Assembly (NCBI GenBank): GCA_030064795.1
Contig: JASJEI010000534.1
Span: forward strand, 1-5,299
Reading direction: 5' to 3'
DNA length: 5,299 nucleotides
Origin: Pleurocapsa sp. MO_226.B13
Lineage (GTDB): Bacteria > Cyanobacteriota > Cyanobacteriia > Cyanobacteriales > Xenococcaceae
Part shown: positions 1 through 4,881 of the stretch, in pieces
Position numbering within the stretch: position 1 is the stretch's first letter
Layout: each line of letters begins with the position of its first letter
The notes under the pieces: model-generated
Told to the model about the DNA's origin: nothing
Seen by the model: only the letters and a program-made list of their open reading frames with translations
The model's database searches: none
Position numbers and translations under genes: made by a program

Positions 1-94
1 ATTAATAACAAACTGAAGTTGATAAAAAGAAGAGCTTTTGGCTTTAGAAATTTTGATAACTTTGAACTTAGAAGCTTTTTAACTTGGCAGTTTG

Positions 95-847
95 CTAGTT
101 AGTTTTACACAGTAAGTTCGGTAGAACCAAATTATCTTTAACAACTATGTTTTTACGTTCTTCTATTTCTGCGTATATTAATCGATCCAATTGTTCTATT
201 TTTCTTTTATAGTTTCCCCAAGGACTCATAGAACCTAAGTCTATTTGCAGAAAAGGAAGGAAAAACAAAATGCTATTCAAGATAAGCTTCTGAGGATCAA
301 TAGTTTCAGCCAAAAGCTCTTTTATCTTGTTTTGACGGTCGTTATCTTCGTTTAATCCCAATACTACGTTGAAAATTACTTCAGTAGATATCTCCCTAGT
401 CACCTTTGCCATTGAAATATAATTACCTTTACTCTGCCGCCAATCAGACCAATACTTGTAAATAATTTTTTGGGTAAGATTGCAAATTTGTTCTTCCTGT
501 TGTTTGATTTGTTCACCATGAAAAGAAGGCTTTAATAATTTGCGTAATCGCTGATGATTTTGACCTGATACCATTGATATCGCATTTTTTCCTATTAATG
601 GAATATCAATATTAAGATTAGCTGCTTTTCCCGAATCTAATTTATCATAGTCAGAAGAAAAAATCTGTTTGAGAATTTGAGGCTCGCTAATTAATACTTG
701 AGGCTGGAAAATTGGGCCCATGTTCAGAGTAAAAATGTTCCCATACTTTTGTTGGCAATATTTTAAATATTCTAAAGGGTCATTAAGCCAGAAAATTGTC
801 TGGAATATAGAAGATATTGTTTCTCCTTTAGGAAAATTGTTTCGCAT
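95..847 (-). pseudogene. Cytochrome P450 (CYP110-like), N-terminal half only
   Basis: The 250 residues match the front half of cyanobacterial CYP110-type P450s, heme-thiolate monooxygenases that usually act on fatty-acid, alkane or terpenoid-like substrates. Visible landmarks are the N-terminal FPKGE hinge, DPLEYLKYCQQKYGNIFTL of the A helix and beta-1 region, the C-helix HQRLRKLLKPSFHGE with the HxxxR heme-propionate contact (about residues 97-111), and DLGSMSPWG before YAEIEERKN at the end of the G/H region. Family members run to about 450 residues. Here a TAG ends the frame before the I-helix (AGxxTT), ExxR and the FxxGxxxC heme-cysteine loop, and the last dozen or so residues already diverge from the family. 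No frame in bases 1-94 continues the homology, so this looks like a deletion rather than one frameshift. It cannot bind heme normally. The start is the ATG at 847; only a weak purine-rich site precedes it. The family is clear; the CYP110 subfamily is from memory of its motifs. Confidence 0.85.
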
Positions 848-893
848 ATTTTAGTTCTTTTTATTTCGTTTCTAAAGCTTAAGAAAGTATAGG

Positions 894-899
894 ATTATA
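894..899 (-). promoter_or_regulatory. Possible -10 element of the P450 remnant
   Basis: The minus strand reads TATAAT here, about 47 bases upstream of the P450 ATG. The best -35-like hexamer, TTGTCA, lies only 14 bases further upstream, which is short for sigma70. This is therefore a perfect -10 hexamer in AT-rich DNA without a convincing partner. Confidence 0.3.
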
Positions 900-1201
900 G
901 TTAGTAAAAATGATGACAAATTGCTATTAATCGACAATCGTATTTCAGGCATTCAGTTCCACCAATAGCTGTTGACGGCGATCTTACAAGCAAGGATTAG
1001 TTTGAGTATTTCCTTCGAGCCAGCTTGAACGCCGATCTAGCCTTGTCTATTGAGCGAGATCGCCCTCTTGTCAAAGCTCAGTGTCGAAGAATTAATGGTG
1101 ACATTAAAATACTCACTTGAGAAACGAATAAGAATTAATCCAATCGCGCTTTCAACTTAACCAAAGCCGACAAGCTAATTTTTATTGTGTTACAAGCTTT
1201 A

Positions 1202-1230
1202 TTGACATACAGTCCAATCTCTAATAAAAA
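1202..1230 (+). promoter_or_regulatory. Sigma70-like promoter, weak candidate
   Basis: A perfect -35 hexamer TTGACA (1202-1207) is followed after 17 bases by TAAAAA (1225-1230), which matches four of six -10 positions. It would drive plus-strand transcription into the decayed region, where only dubious ORFs lie. It may be a relic or chance. Confidence 0.25.
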
Positions 1231-1324
1231 GTGTGCAACCTAGCTTTGTAGATATCTAATTTGATTTGACCAGGCAAATTAAGTTTAGAATACCATACTT
1301 ACTTTCAATAACGATTGAGGCGTA

Positions 1325-1432
1325 TCATCCAAATCGCCAAAAAACAGAGGCAACAAGATCGACAAAGTGTGAAAAGTTAACTGCTGTTCGCTTGGCAGCA
1401 AATTTACCAGATTTATCAGTAATGCTCATCAT
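1325..1432 (-). CDS. Possible 35-residue ORF after the relict primase end
   Basis: This short frame starts with two adjacent ATG codons (1432-1427). The first overlaps the TGA of the relict primase terminus as ATGA. It encodes MMSITDKSGKFAAKR and then a more hydrophobic second half ending SVFWRFG, with a TGA stop. Past that stop the same frame stays open for about 20 more codons, as far as a TAG near 1262. I do not recognise the protein. The only support is the stop-start overlap, which is typical of translationally coupled neighbours, and ordinary-looking codons. No counterpart follows the intact primase gene. It could be the truncated start of a gene that once followed another primase-like gene, or chance. 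Confidence 0.25.
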   Translation of the reverse strand: MMSITDKSGKFAAKRTAVNFSHFVDLVASVFWRFG

Positions 1433-1500
1433 TTACTCGGCAAGACTCTCAAATAATCCCTAAACTCAATCAACTCCTCGATCCTCATGGCACAGCGATC
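1429..1500 (-). pseudogene. Relict C-terminus of a primase/VapE-like gene
   Basis: The minus frame ending at a TGA (1431-1429) encodes a 23-residue tail that aligns without gaps to the last 23 residues of the intact protein at 1692-3992, from DR to the final Lys. Fourteen positions are identical, including FRDYLR, LP and the terminal K, and the stop codons coincide. At DNA level the two copies share an exact 18-bp direct repeat (1447-1464 and 1710-1727) and a HIP1 octamer at matching distance. Further upstream the relict frame stays open only to a stop at 1549 and similarity fades, so the rest of that gene is gone. It may come from a tandem duplicate of the primase gene, or from another protein that ended in the same C-terminal module. 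That module, of the form IGW...YG..SR..L...L..F..YL, recurs at the ends of various cyanobacterial proteins. Confidence 0.65.
1447..1464. repeat. 18-bp direct repeat, copy 1 (relict end)
   Basis: TCTCAAATAATCCCTAAA here is identical to 1710-1727, 263 bases away. Both lie at the same codons of the primase C-terminal module, so shared coding ancestry explains them best. Confidence 0.9.
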
Positions 1501-1576
1501 GCAACTAGCTACGACCCGGATCATTGATTTTGAGTCAACCAACTCATACTACAAAATTGAGCAGTTACGATCTTCT

Positions 1577-1598
1577 CGGTATTTTACCGTAATTACGG
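1577..1598. repeat. Cluster of overlapping small palindromes
   Basis: CGGTA-TTT-TACCG (1577-1589) runs directly into the perfect 12-bp palindrome CCGTAATTACGG (1587-1598). It lies about 100 bases downstream of the primase stop. The stems are short and carry no T-run, so it is not a standard terminator. A protein site or chance are both possible. Confidence 0.4.
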
Positions 1599-1691
1599 CT
1601 ATCAAATCACCGAAATTCGTTAACTAATTCAGACCTTAAGAAAGCTTAGTTCAGAGAATTTTAGTTACATGAATAATACAGCAGGGCATAA

Positions 1692-3992
1692 TTACTTATT
1701 CGGCAGCGTTCTCAAATAATCCCTAAAGTCGGTTAGCTGAGAAATGCTCATTTGGCTGCGATCGCCCACTCCGTACCTCTGTTTAATACAAGCAATTCCC
1801 TGTTTTTTGCCCCAACCGATTCGTCTAACTTCTTTGGTTGTCTGTTTAATTAGCTGTTTTTTCTGTTCTTCTACACCTTCGGTTTCAACTTTTTCTTGAG
1901 GTAAGGAATTATCGGTACGATTTTCAATGACAGAAGATTCACTCTCAAAAGGTATAGCAGGTGTAGATATCTCTTGCTGCGTATGGGTTTTACTATGCCC
2001 TAAAGGACTAGCTGAGTCCGAAGGACTTGCTACGCAACCGCGTCGCAATACCCACACTACCTGTCTTTTTCCTTGGTGCTGTTTCTGTCCTGCTTTTTTC
2101 CAACCAATAGCAGTCAAGATATTTGCTACTCGCATCTGATCTCTTCGCTGAATCTGACCTAGCTCATAATCAAATACATTTTGTAGCAACTCAGTAATCG
2201 ATACCTGTTCTCTTCCTTCCAGGTAAGTCGCGATCGCGCTTTGCCATTCATCGACAATTTCAAAGGAATGATTGTTTTCGGCACTCAGTTTTTCCTCGTC
2301 GCGATCGAGCCACCATGATTCACCTTTTCGATAAGCAGCCACCGCAGCCGACCAAATAGCATCTCTTTCCTGTTTCAATTGAGCTAGGTTAATTTCCTCT
2401 ACAGAAATCGGAATCACCCAGTAACGCCTATTTCCCGTCGGGTCTACCAGAAACTGGTCATCATTGACTGACCCGACAATTATCGAACGGCGATCGAATT
2501 CAATAGCGGTTCGACCATAGGGCGGTCTGAAGGTGTCGCTTCTTCTGGTCAGGAATGCCTTGAGTTCTCCTGCCTGTCGCTTGGAGAATACTCTTTCAAT
2601 CTCTCCCCATTCCTGAATCCAAGATTTGTGAAGAATTATTAAGTCGTCTTTGAGTTTGCCATCCCCCATACTGTCGTCGAACCAATTACCGCCTAAGATT
2701 TCAAAAAAGCTGGATTTTCCTACTCCCTGTTCTCCCTTGAGAACCAGAGTAGTATCGTGCTTAGCTCCTGGTTCATAAGCTCTAGCTACGGCAGCAATCA
2801 GGGTCTTTTTCAGAAAGACATCGTAGAGGGGGTTATCAGTACCGAAATAACGCACTGAAAGGTTGTTGATGTCAATCGGGGCAATTTCAGAAGCTACCGT
2901 GTCTAGATAGGTAACTACAGGAGAGTAGGCATTTTCCTTTGCTACTCGCTCTACCGCATCGGCGGCTTTTTTAGGAGTGCAGTCGATTCCGTCATATTCT
3001 GCCAAATCCAAGTAAGCTGTCTCCAAGAAGATTTCTTTGCTATCTAGCTCTACTCTCTGTTTGAGAACATTGAACTTAAGGCGATCGCGATATGTCGAAC
3101 GAATATATTCAATCAATTTTCTCGTGTCGAGTCTAATTAGACCGCCACTGTTATCGAACTGAGATTCGAGTGTTTTGAGCCAATCTTTAAATGGTACTAA
3201 ATGATCCATAACCTCTTTAAATGCTTGTATTCCTTTGTTTACAATCAAGTCGTCTACACCCTTGGTCGCTTCTGTGTATTCCCAAAGAGCTACGCCGACG
3301 ATACACCCTGCTTTGACTCCCAGGTAGCCCGCATACTTCAATGCCTCCTGCACCTGCTTTTTGACGACGATATCCGAGTCGAAGACTAAATGTATCGGGC
3401 GACCCTGAACTAAAAATGGTGCTAGGGTGGAAATCGCTTTAAGTTTTTTCTTTTGTTTGCCGTTCCAGACTCCAGTTAGGCAGATGGGTATATAGCCATG
3501 AGATAGTAGACACCCTGCTTTCTTTGCCCCTTCGGTTACTGCCAAAGGTAGTTGAGGATTATCGACTACCCATTTCCAAAATCCTAAATCTAGCCTGGTT
3601 TCGTCGATGTCCTCTGGGGCGATCGGTACTCCATAACGCTCCGCAATCTCCTGCCAAGTGTCCATGTCTGGCAGGAGCAGAATTACCTCTACTCCGTCGC
3701 CCTTGGGAAAACAAAGGTACTTTTGGGCTTTTTTGGCATTGGGAAATTGTAGGGCAACATTGGGCTTTAATTGTCCGAACCGACTGAAATTACCAGTCTC
3801 TAGGTCTAGGCTCATTACGTACCATCCTGGTGTTCCGTGGTACGCTCCCCAGTTCAGTAATTGAGCTATTTCTTTCGGGTTGCAGATGCTTCTTAGGTTA
3901 AGACGGGCGATCGCTTCAGTGACTCCACTGCCCTTTACCCATTCCGATAGGTGAGACGCTTCGGTTTTCTGAGGTGCAATTGTTCTACTCAT
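1692..3992 (-). CDS. DUF3854 / VapE-family primase-helicase-like protein
   Basis: This 766-residue protein probably acts in replication of a plasmid or integrated element. Residues about 1-265 match DUF3854, a Toprim-like domain of cyanobacterial plasmid proteins: VTEGAKKAG (152-160) carries the Toprim glutamate, VFDSD (203-207) the acidic pair, and KGVDDLI (244-250) follows. Residues about 380-570 are VapE-like P-loop ATPase: Walker A GEQGVGKSS (420-428), a Walker B-like acidic patch in WIQEWGEIE (458-466), VGSVND (506-511) in the sensor-1 position, and GNRRYWVIP (520-528), the usual VapE arginine motif. A variable linker (about 650-720) contains an in-frame palindromic repeat. The last 45 residues form a small C-terminal module. 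The ATG is well supported: GGGAGGTG lies 5 bases upstream and the start overlaps the leader stop (ATGA). It follows an HTH regulator and leader, probably in one operon. No clear terminator follows. Family assignment is strong; catalytic function is inferred. Confidence 0.9.
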   Translation of the reverse strand: MSRTIAPQKTEASHLSEWVKGSGVTEAIARLNLRSICNPKEIAQLLNWGAYHGTPGWYVMSLDLETGNFSRFGQLKPNVALQFPNAKKAQKYLCFPKGDGVEVILLLPDMDTWQEIAERYGVPIAPEDIDETRLDLGFWKWVVDNPQLPLAVTEGAKKAGCLLSHGYIPICLTGVWNGKQKKKLKAISTLAPFLVQGRPIHLVFDSDIVVKKQVQEALKYAGYLGVKAGCIVGVALWEYTEATKGVDDLIVNKGIQAFKEVMDHLVPFKDWLKTLESQFDNSGGLIRLDTRKLIEYIRSTYRDRLKFNVLKQRVELDSKEIFLETAYLDLAEYDGIDCTPKKAADAVERVAKENAYSPVVTYLDTVASEIAPIDINNLSVRYFGTDNPLYDVFLKKTLIAAVARAYEPGAKHDTTLVLKGEQGVGKSSFFEILGGNWFDDSMGDGKLKDDLIILHKSWIQEWGEIERVFSKRQAGELKAFLTRRSDTFRPPYGRTAIEFDRRSIIVGSVNDDQFLVDPTGNRRYWVIPISVEEINLAQLKQERDAIWSAAVAAYRKGESWWLDRDEEKLSAENNHSFEIVDEWQSAIATYLEGREQVSITELLQNVFDYELGQIQRRDQMRVANILTAIGWKKAGQKQHQGKRQVVWVLRRGCVASPSDSASPLGHSKTHTQQEISTPAIPFESESSVIENRTDNSLPQEKVETEGVEEQKKQLIKQTTKEVRRIGWGKKQGIACIKQRYGVGDRSQMSISQLTDFRDYLRTLPNK
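1710..1727. repeat. 18-bp direct repeat, copy 2 (intact gene end)
   Basis: This copy is identical to 1447-1464 and encodes FRDYLR near the end of the intact primase/VapE protein. The flanking bases also agree in part (ATTCGGCA versus ACTCGGCA beside the stop codon). Confidence 0.9.
1997..2048. repeat. In-frame short palindromic repeat in the primase linker
   Basis: The stretch contains AGTCC-GAA-GGACT (2015-2027), a second GGACTAG half just before it, and TTGCTACGCAACCGCG. It resembles the short dispersed palindromic repeats common in several cyanobacterial genomes. On the gene strand it reads in frame as RRGCVASPSDSASPLG (residues 650-665), lying between the VapE domain and the C-terminal module. 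Such repeats inserted in linkers tend to give this kind of Ser/Pro/Gly peptide. Assignment to a dispersed family is from memory; only one copy is in this window. Confidence 0.6.
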
Positions 3993-4087
3993 GCTGCACC
4001 TCCCTTTTTATCTAAGCGGTCAACAGGTTGCGCAGCGAAACTAGAGATGTCAAAAAACCACATCTCTTCTAAAATGGAAGTAATCAT
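3989..4087 (-). CDS. 32-codon leader ORF translationally coupled to the primase
   Basis: This small ORF begins at an ATG preceded by a near-perfect Shine-Dalgarno AAGGAGG (4101-4095) at 7 bases spacing, the strongest ribosome site in the window. It encodes MITSILEEMWFFDISSF and then a polar tail ending DKKGGAA. Its TGA (3991-3989) overlaps the ATG of the primase/VapE gene as ATGA, and its last codons contain the primase ribosome site. Ribosomes finishing the leader are thus well placed to start the primase. The product is not recognised and has no clear signal peptide or domain. An 8-bp hairpin lies inside it. Known precedent is the short coupled leader peptide of plasmid rep genes, which sets initiator level; that this one does the same is inferred. 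It could instead be a functional micro-protein. Confidence 0.65.
   Translation of the reverse strand: MITSILEEMWFFDISSFAAQPVDRLDKKGGAA
3998..4004 (-). promoter_or_regulatory. Ribosome binding site of the primase/VapE gene
   Basis: GGGAGGT sits five bases before the ATG at 3992 and lies within the last codons of the leader ORF. It fixes the primase start and fits translational coupling. Confidence 0.8.
4043..4067 (-). promoter_or_regulatory. Hairpin inside the leader ORF
   Basis: AGAGATGT (4043-4050) and ACATCTCT (4060-4067) form a perfect 8-bp stem with a 9-base loop. On the transcript the loop is GGUUUUUUG. It covers about leader codons 7 to 15, upstream of the primase ribosome site. It could slow ribosomes or serve as a target for an antisense or regulatory factor. 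There is no T-run after it, so it is not an ordinary terminator. Confidence 0.5.
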
Positions 4088-4094
4088 TATATTC

Positions 4095-4101
4095 CCTCCT
4101 T
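4095..4101 (-). promoter_or_regulatory. Strong Shine-Dalgarno of the leader ORF
   Basis: AAGGAGG lies seven bases before the leader ATG (4087). It is the main reason for calling the leader a translated gene. Confidence 0.75.
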
Positions 4102-4120
4102 ATGGGATTTTTTGAACTAG

Positions 4121-4157
4121 AAGCGATCGCAATCTTTTCCAGGGAAGGCGATCGCTT
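4121..4157. repeat. Inverted pair of HIP1 octamers (10-bp stem)
   Basis: AAGCGATCGC (4121-4130) and GCGATCGCTT (4148-4157) are perfect reverse complements separated by 17 bases, between the HTH gene stop and the leader. The plus strand has five T after the stem. The minus strand, the coding direction, has only TTCT, so termination between HTH and leader would be weak at best. It could fold as an attenuator or mRNA-processing stem. HIP1 is itself palindromic and frequent, so the arrangement may be fortuitous. Confidence 0.45.
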
Positions 4158-4175
4158 TTTCAGTTTTATTTGTTT

Positions 4176-4445
4176 TTACCGCAGTTTGGATTCTTGAGAT
4201 TCTTCTGAGACATAAACCAGCAAATCTCCTGGTTGACAGTTAAGAGCTTGACAATATTTGAAGAGCGTTGAGTCTTCTAAACGAGCGGGCATGACACGCA
4301 GATTTTTATGTTTGCTGACCGTCTTTTCGTGAAATCCAGTCAGCGCAGCTAATTGTTTGTAATCTATTTCTCGATCTGCCATCAAGACCGCAAGTCGCCA
4401 CTTAATTGGCATACACAACCTCTTCAAAACTTTTGACCTAGGCAT
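4176..4445 (-). CDS. Small Cro/C1-type HTH transcriptional regulator
   Basis: The 89-residue protein fits the short HTH family typified by Pfam HTH_26: a core WRLAVLMADREI, the helix-turn-helix YKQLAALTGFHEKTVSKHKNL split about residues 29-36 / 37-39 / 40-49, then STLFKYCQALNCQPGDLLVY (59-78), the usual C-terminal end of the fold. It would bind DNA as a dimer in the cytoplasm. The domain really starts near Met12 (ATG 4412-4410), which has a better ribosome site (GAAGAGG, about 6 bases away) than Met1 (only AGGG). The true product may be 78 residues. It lies 88 bases upstream of the leader ORF, on the same strand and without a convincing terminator between, so it is probably the first gene of the HTH-leader-primase operon. 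Inverted repeats at its promoter and start suggest autoregulation, an inference. Confidence 0.85.
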   Translation of the reverse strand: MPRSKVLKRLCMPIKWRLAVLMADREIDYKQLAALTGFHEKTVSKHKNLRVMPARLEDSTLFKYCQALNCQPGDLLVYVSEESQESKLR

Positions 4446-4467
4446 AATTTTACCCTGAAGTTTTGAA
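4423..4467. promoter_or_regulatory. Candidate operator spanning the HTH start codon
   Basis: TTCAAAACTT (4423-4432) and AAGTTTTGAA (4458-4467) are perfect 10-bp inverted copies flanking the first ATG of the HTH gene. The left arm is also part of an odd palindrome TCAAAA-C-TTTTGA (4424-4436). In RNA the two arms could pair over the first start codon while leaving the second start (4412) free. Confidence 0.4.
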
Positions 4468-4498
4468 ATTAGTTTCTCTCTTAGCAGTTGACTCTTCC

Positions 4499-4526
4499 AT
4501 CATAGCAGCTACTAAGTTAATCGCAA
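4499..4526 (-). promoter_or_regulatory. Sigma70-type promoter of the HTH-leader-primase operon
   Basis: On the minus strand, TTGCGA (4526-4521) is followed after 16 bases by TATGAT (4504-4499), with TG one base upstream as an extended -10 (TGCTATGAT). Transcription would begin near 4492, leaving about 47 bases of leader to the first HTH ATG. No comparable promoter was seen between the HTH gene and the leader ORF. Confidence 0.55.
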
Positions 4527-4562
4527 CACTCGACTTTTTCCGTCGTATCGATTAACATAGTA
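4510..4562. repeat. 14-bp inverted repeat overlapping the promoter -35
   Basis: TACTAAGTTAATCG (4510-4523) and CGATTAACATAGTA (4549-4562) are inverted copies with one mismatch, 25 bases apart. A smaller nested pair CGAC/GTCG (4531-4534, 4542-4545) sits between them. The left arm covers part of the -35 and spacer of the HTH promoter, so a bound dimer could block RNA polymerase. AT-rich DNA follows on the upstream side (4580-4640). Confidence 0.55.
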
Positions 4563-4635
4563 ATTGTAGCGATGGAAAAGATAAATAAAGATAAATTTAT
4601 TATTTTATTATTCATCGTTTCTCAAATTTTTAATC

Positions 4636-4675
4636 AAAAAGGAGAACAGTAAGCTTTGGTCGGCACTGCTCTCCT
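4636..4675 (-). terminator. Intrinsic terminator downstream of the group II intron
   Basis: The minus-strand RNA reads GGAGAGCAGU, a 14-base loop, then ACUGUUCUCC and UUUUU. The stem has 10 pairs with one G-U, and an extra A-U pair at the base. It would end transcripts coming through the intron from upstream and insulate the HTH promoter. Confidence 0.8.
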
Positions 4676-4694
4676 CAATAACCACTTATACAGA

Positions 4695-4735
4695 ATCGGG
4701 TGGGTCAGAGGGATTACTCCCTCGTCGCCCCCTCA
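4695..4735 (-). ncRNA. Group II intron domain VI and 3' end
   Basis: After domain V the minus strand forms GAGGGA (4723-4718), a GUAA tetraloop and UCCCUC (4713-4708). A lower G-rich/C-rich stem follows, with unpaired adenines at 4705 and 4701. One of these would be the branch-point; which one is not decided by sequence alone. Confidence 0.65.
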
Positions 4736-4769
4736 GAACCGTGCGAGCAAGTTTCCAAGCACACGGCTC
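4736..4769 (-). ncRNA. Group II intron domain V (catalytic)
   Basis: The 34-nt element has the canonical layout: GAGCCG with the AGC triad opening the lower stem, closing CGGUUC, a two-base bulge (UC at positions 24-25) and a GAAA tetraloop. The lower stem pairs completely with the usual G-U. In the upper stem two adjacent U-U oppositions (positions 12/21 and 13/20) interrupt pairing, which is unusual. Domain V binds the catalytic metal ions for splicing. Confidence 0.9.
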
Positions 4770-4881
4770 AATCAAACTACAAAGACAGATATGAAATATT
4801 TTCTGACTAAGGTAGATCCTAAGATTGAAGTTCCTTTGCGATTTTAAAGGAGACACATACCAAGAAAAGGTAAATTTCATC

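Larger units (their letters stand above)
848..1324. other. Gene-poor stretch, probably decayed sequence
   Basis: No gene can be supported here. On the plus strand one frame is open for 39 codons (1001-1120), ending in a peptide that includes INGDIKILT. It continues upstream to 917 if one TAG at 998 is read through. It has no start codon with a ribosome site and I do not recognise it, so it may be a gene relic or chance. A plus-strand promoter-like pair sits at 1202-1230. The plus-strand open frame from 1266 to 1463 has no ribosome site and overlaps the relict primase end on the other strand, so it is not called. No tRNA, CRISPR or transposase remnant was seen. Confidence 0.5.

Noticed and set aside
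1..94. Continuation of the P450 in another frame
   Set aside because: One minus frame is open to the window edge, but its translation is Lys/Leu-rich and lacks any I-helix resemblance.
1266..1463. Plus-strand 65-codon open frame
   Set aside because: It starts at TTG with no ribosome site, resembles no known protein, and its end is antisense to the relict primase terminus, which explains its conserved bases.
1429..1727. 18-bp direct repeat as attachment-site cores of an integrated element
   Set aside because: The repeat sits inside aligned coding sequence of the same protein tail, only 263 bases apart and with no integrase, so gene duplication explains it better.
1927..2139. Plus-strand open frame opposite the primase linker
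   Set aside because: It is an antisense shadow of the well-supported primase/VapE gene; its length comes from that gene's codon pattern and the palindromic repeat.
3201..3864. Three plus-strand open frames (3201-3389, 3524-3787, 3658-3864)
   Set aside because: All lie antisense inside conserved DUF3854 coding sequence, two overlap each other, and none has a ribosome site.
4575..4640. AT-rich patch as an origin with iterons
   Set aside because: I see no repeated iteron or DnaA-box array; AT content alone is not enough.
4656..4880. Two opposed open frames (plus 4656-4847, minus 4686-4880)
   Set aside because: Both run through group II intron domains V and VI, whose RNA structure accounts for the sequence.
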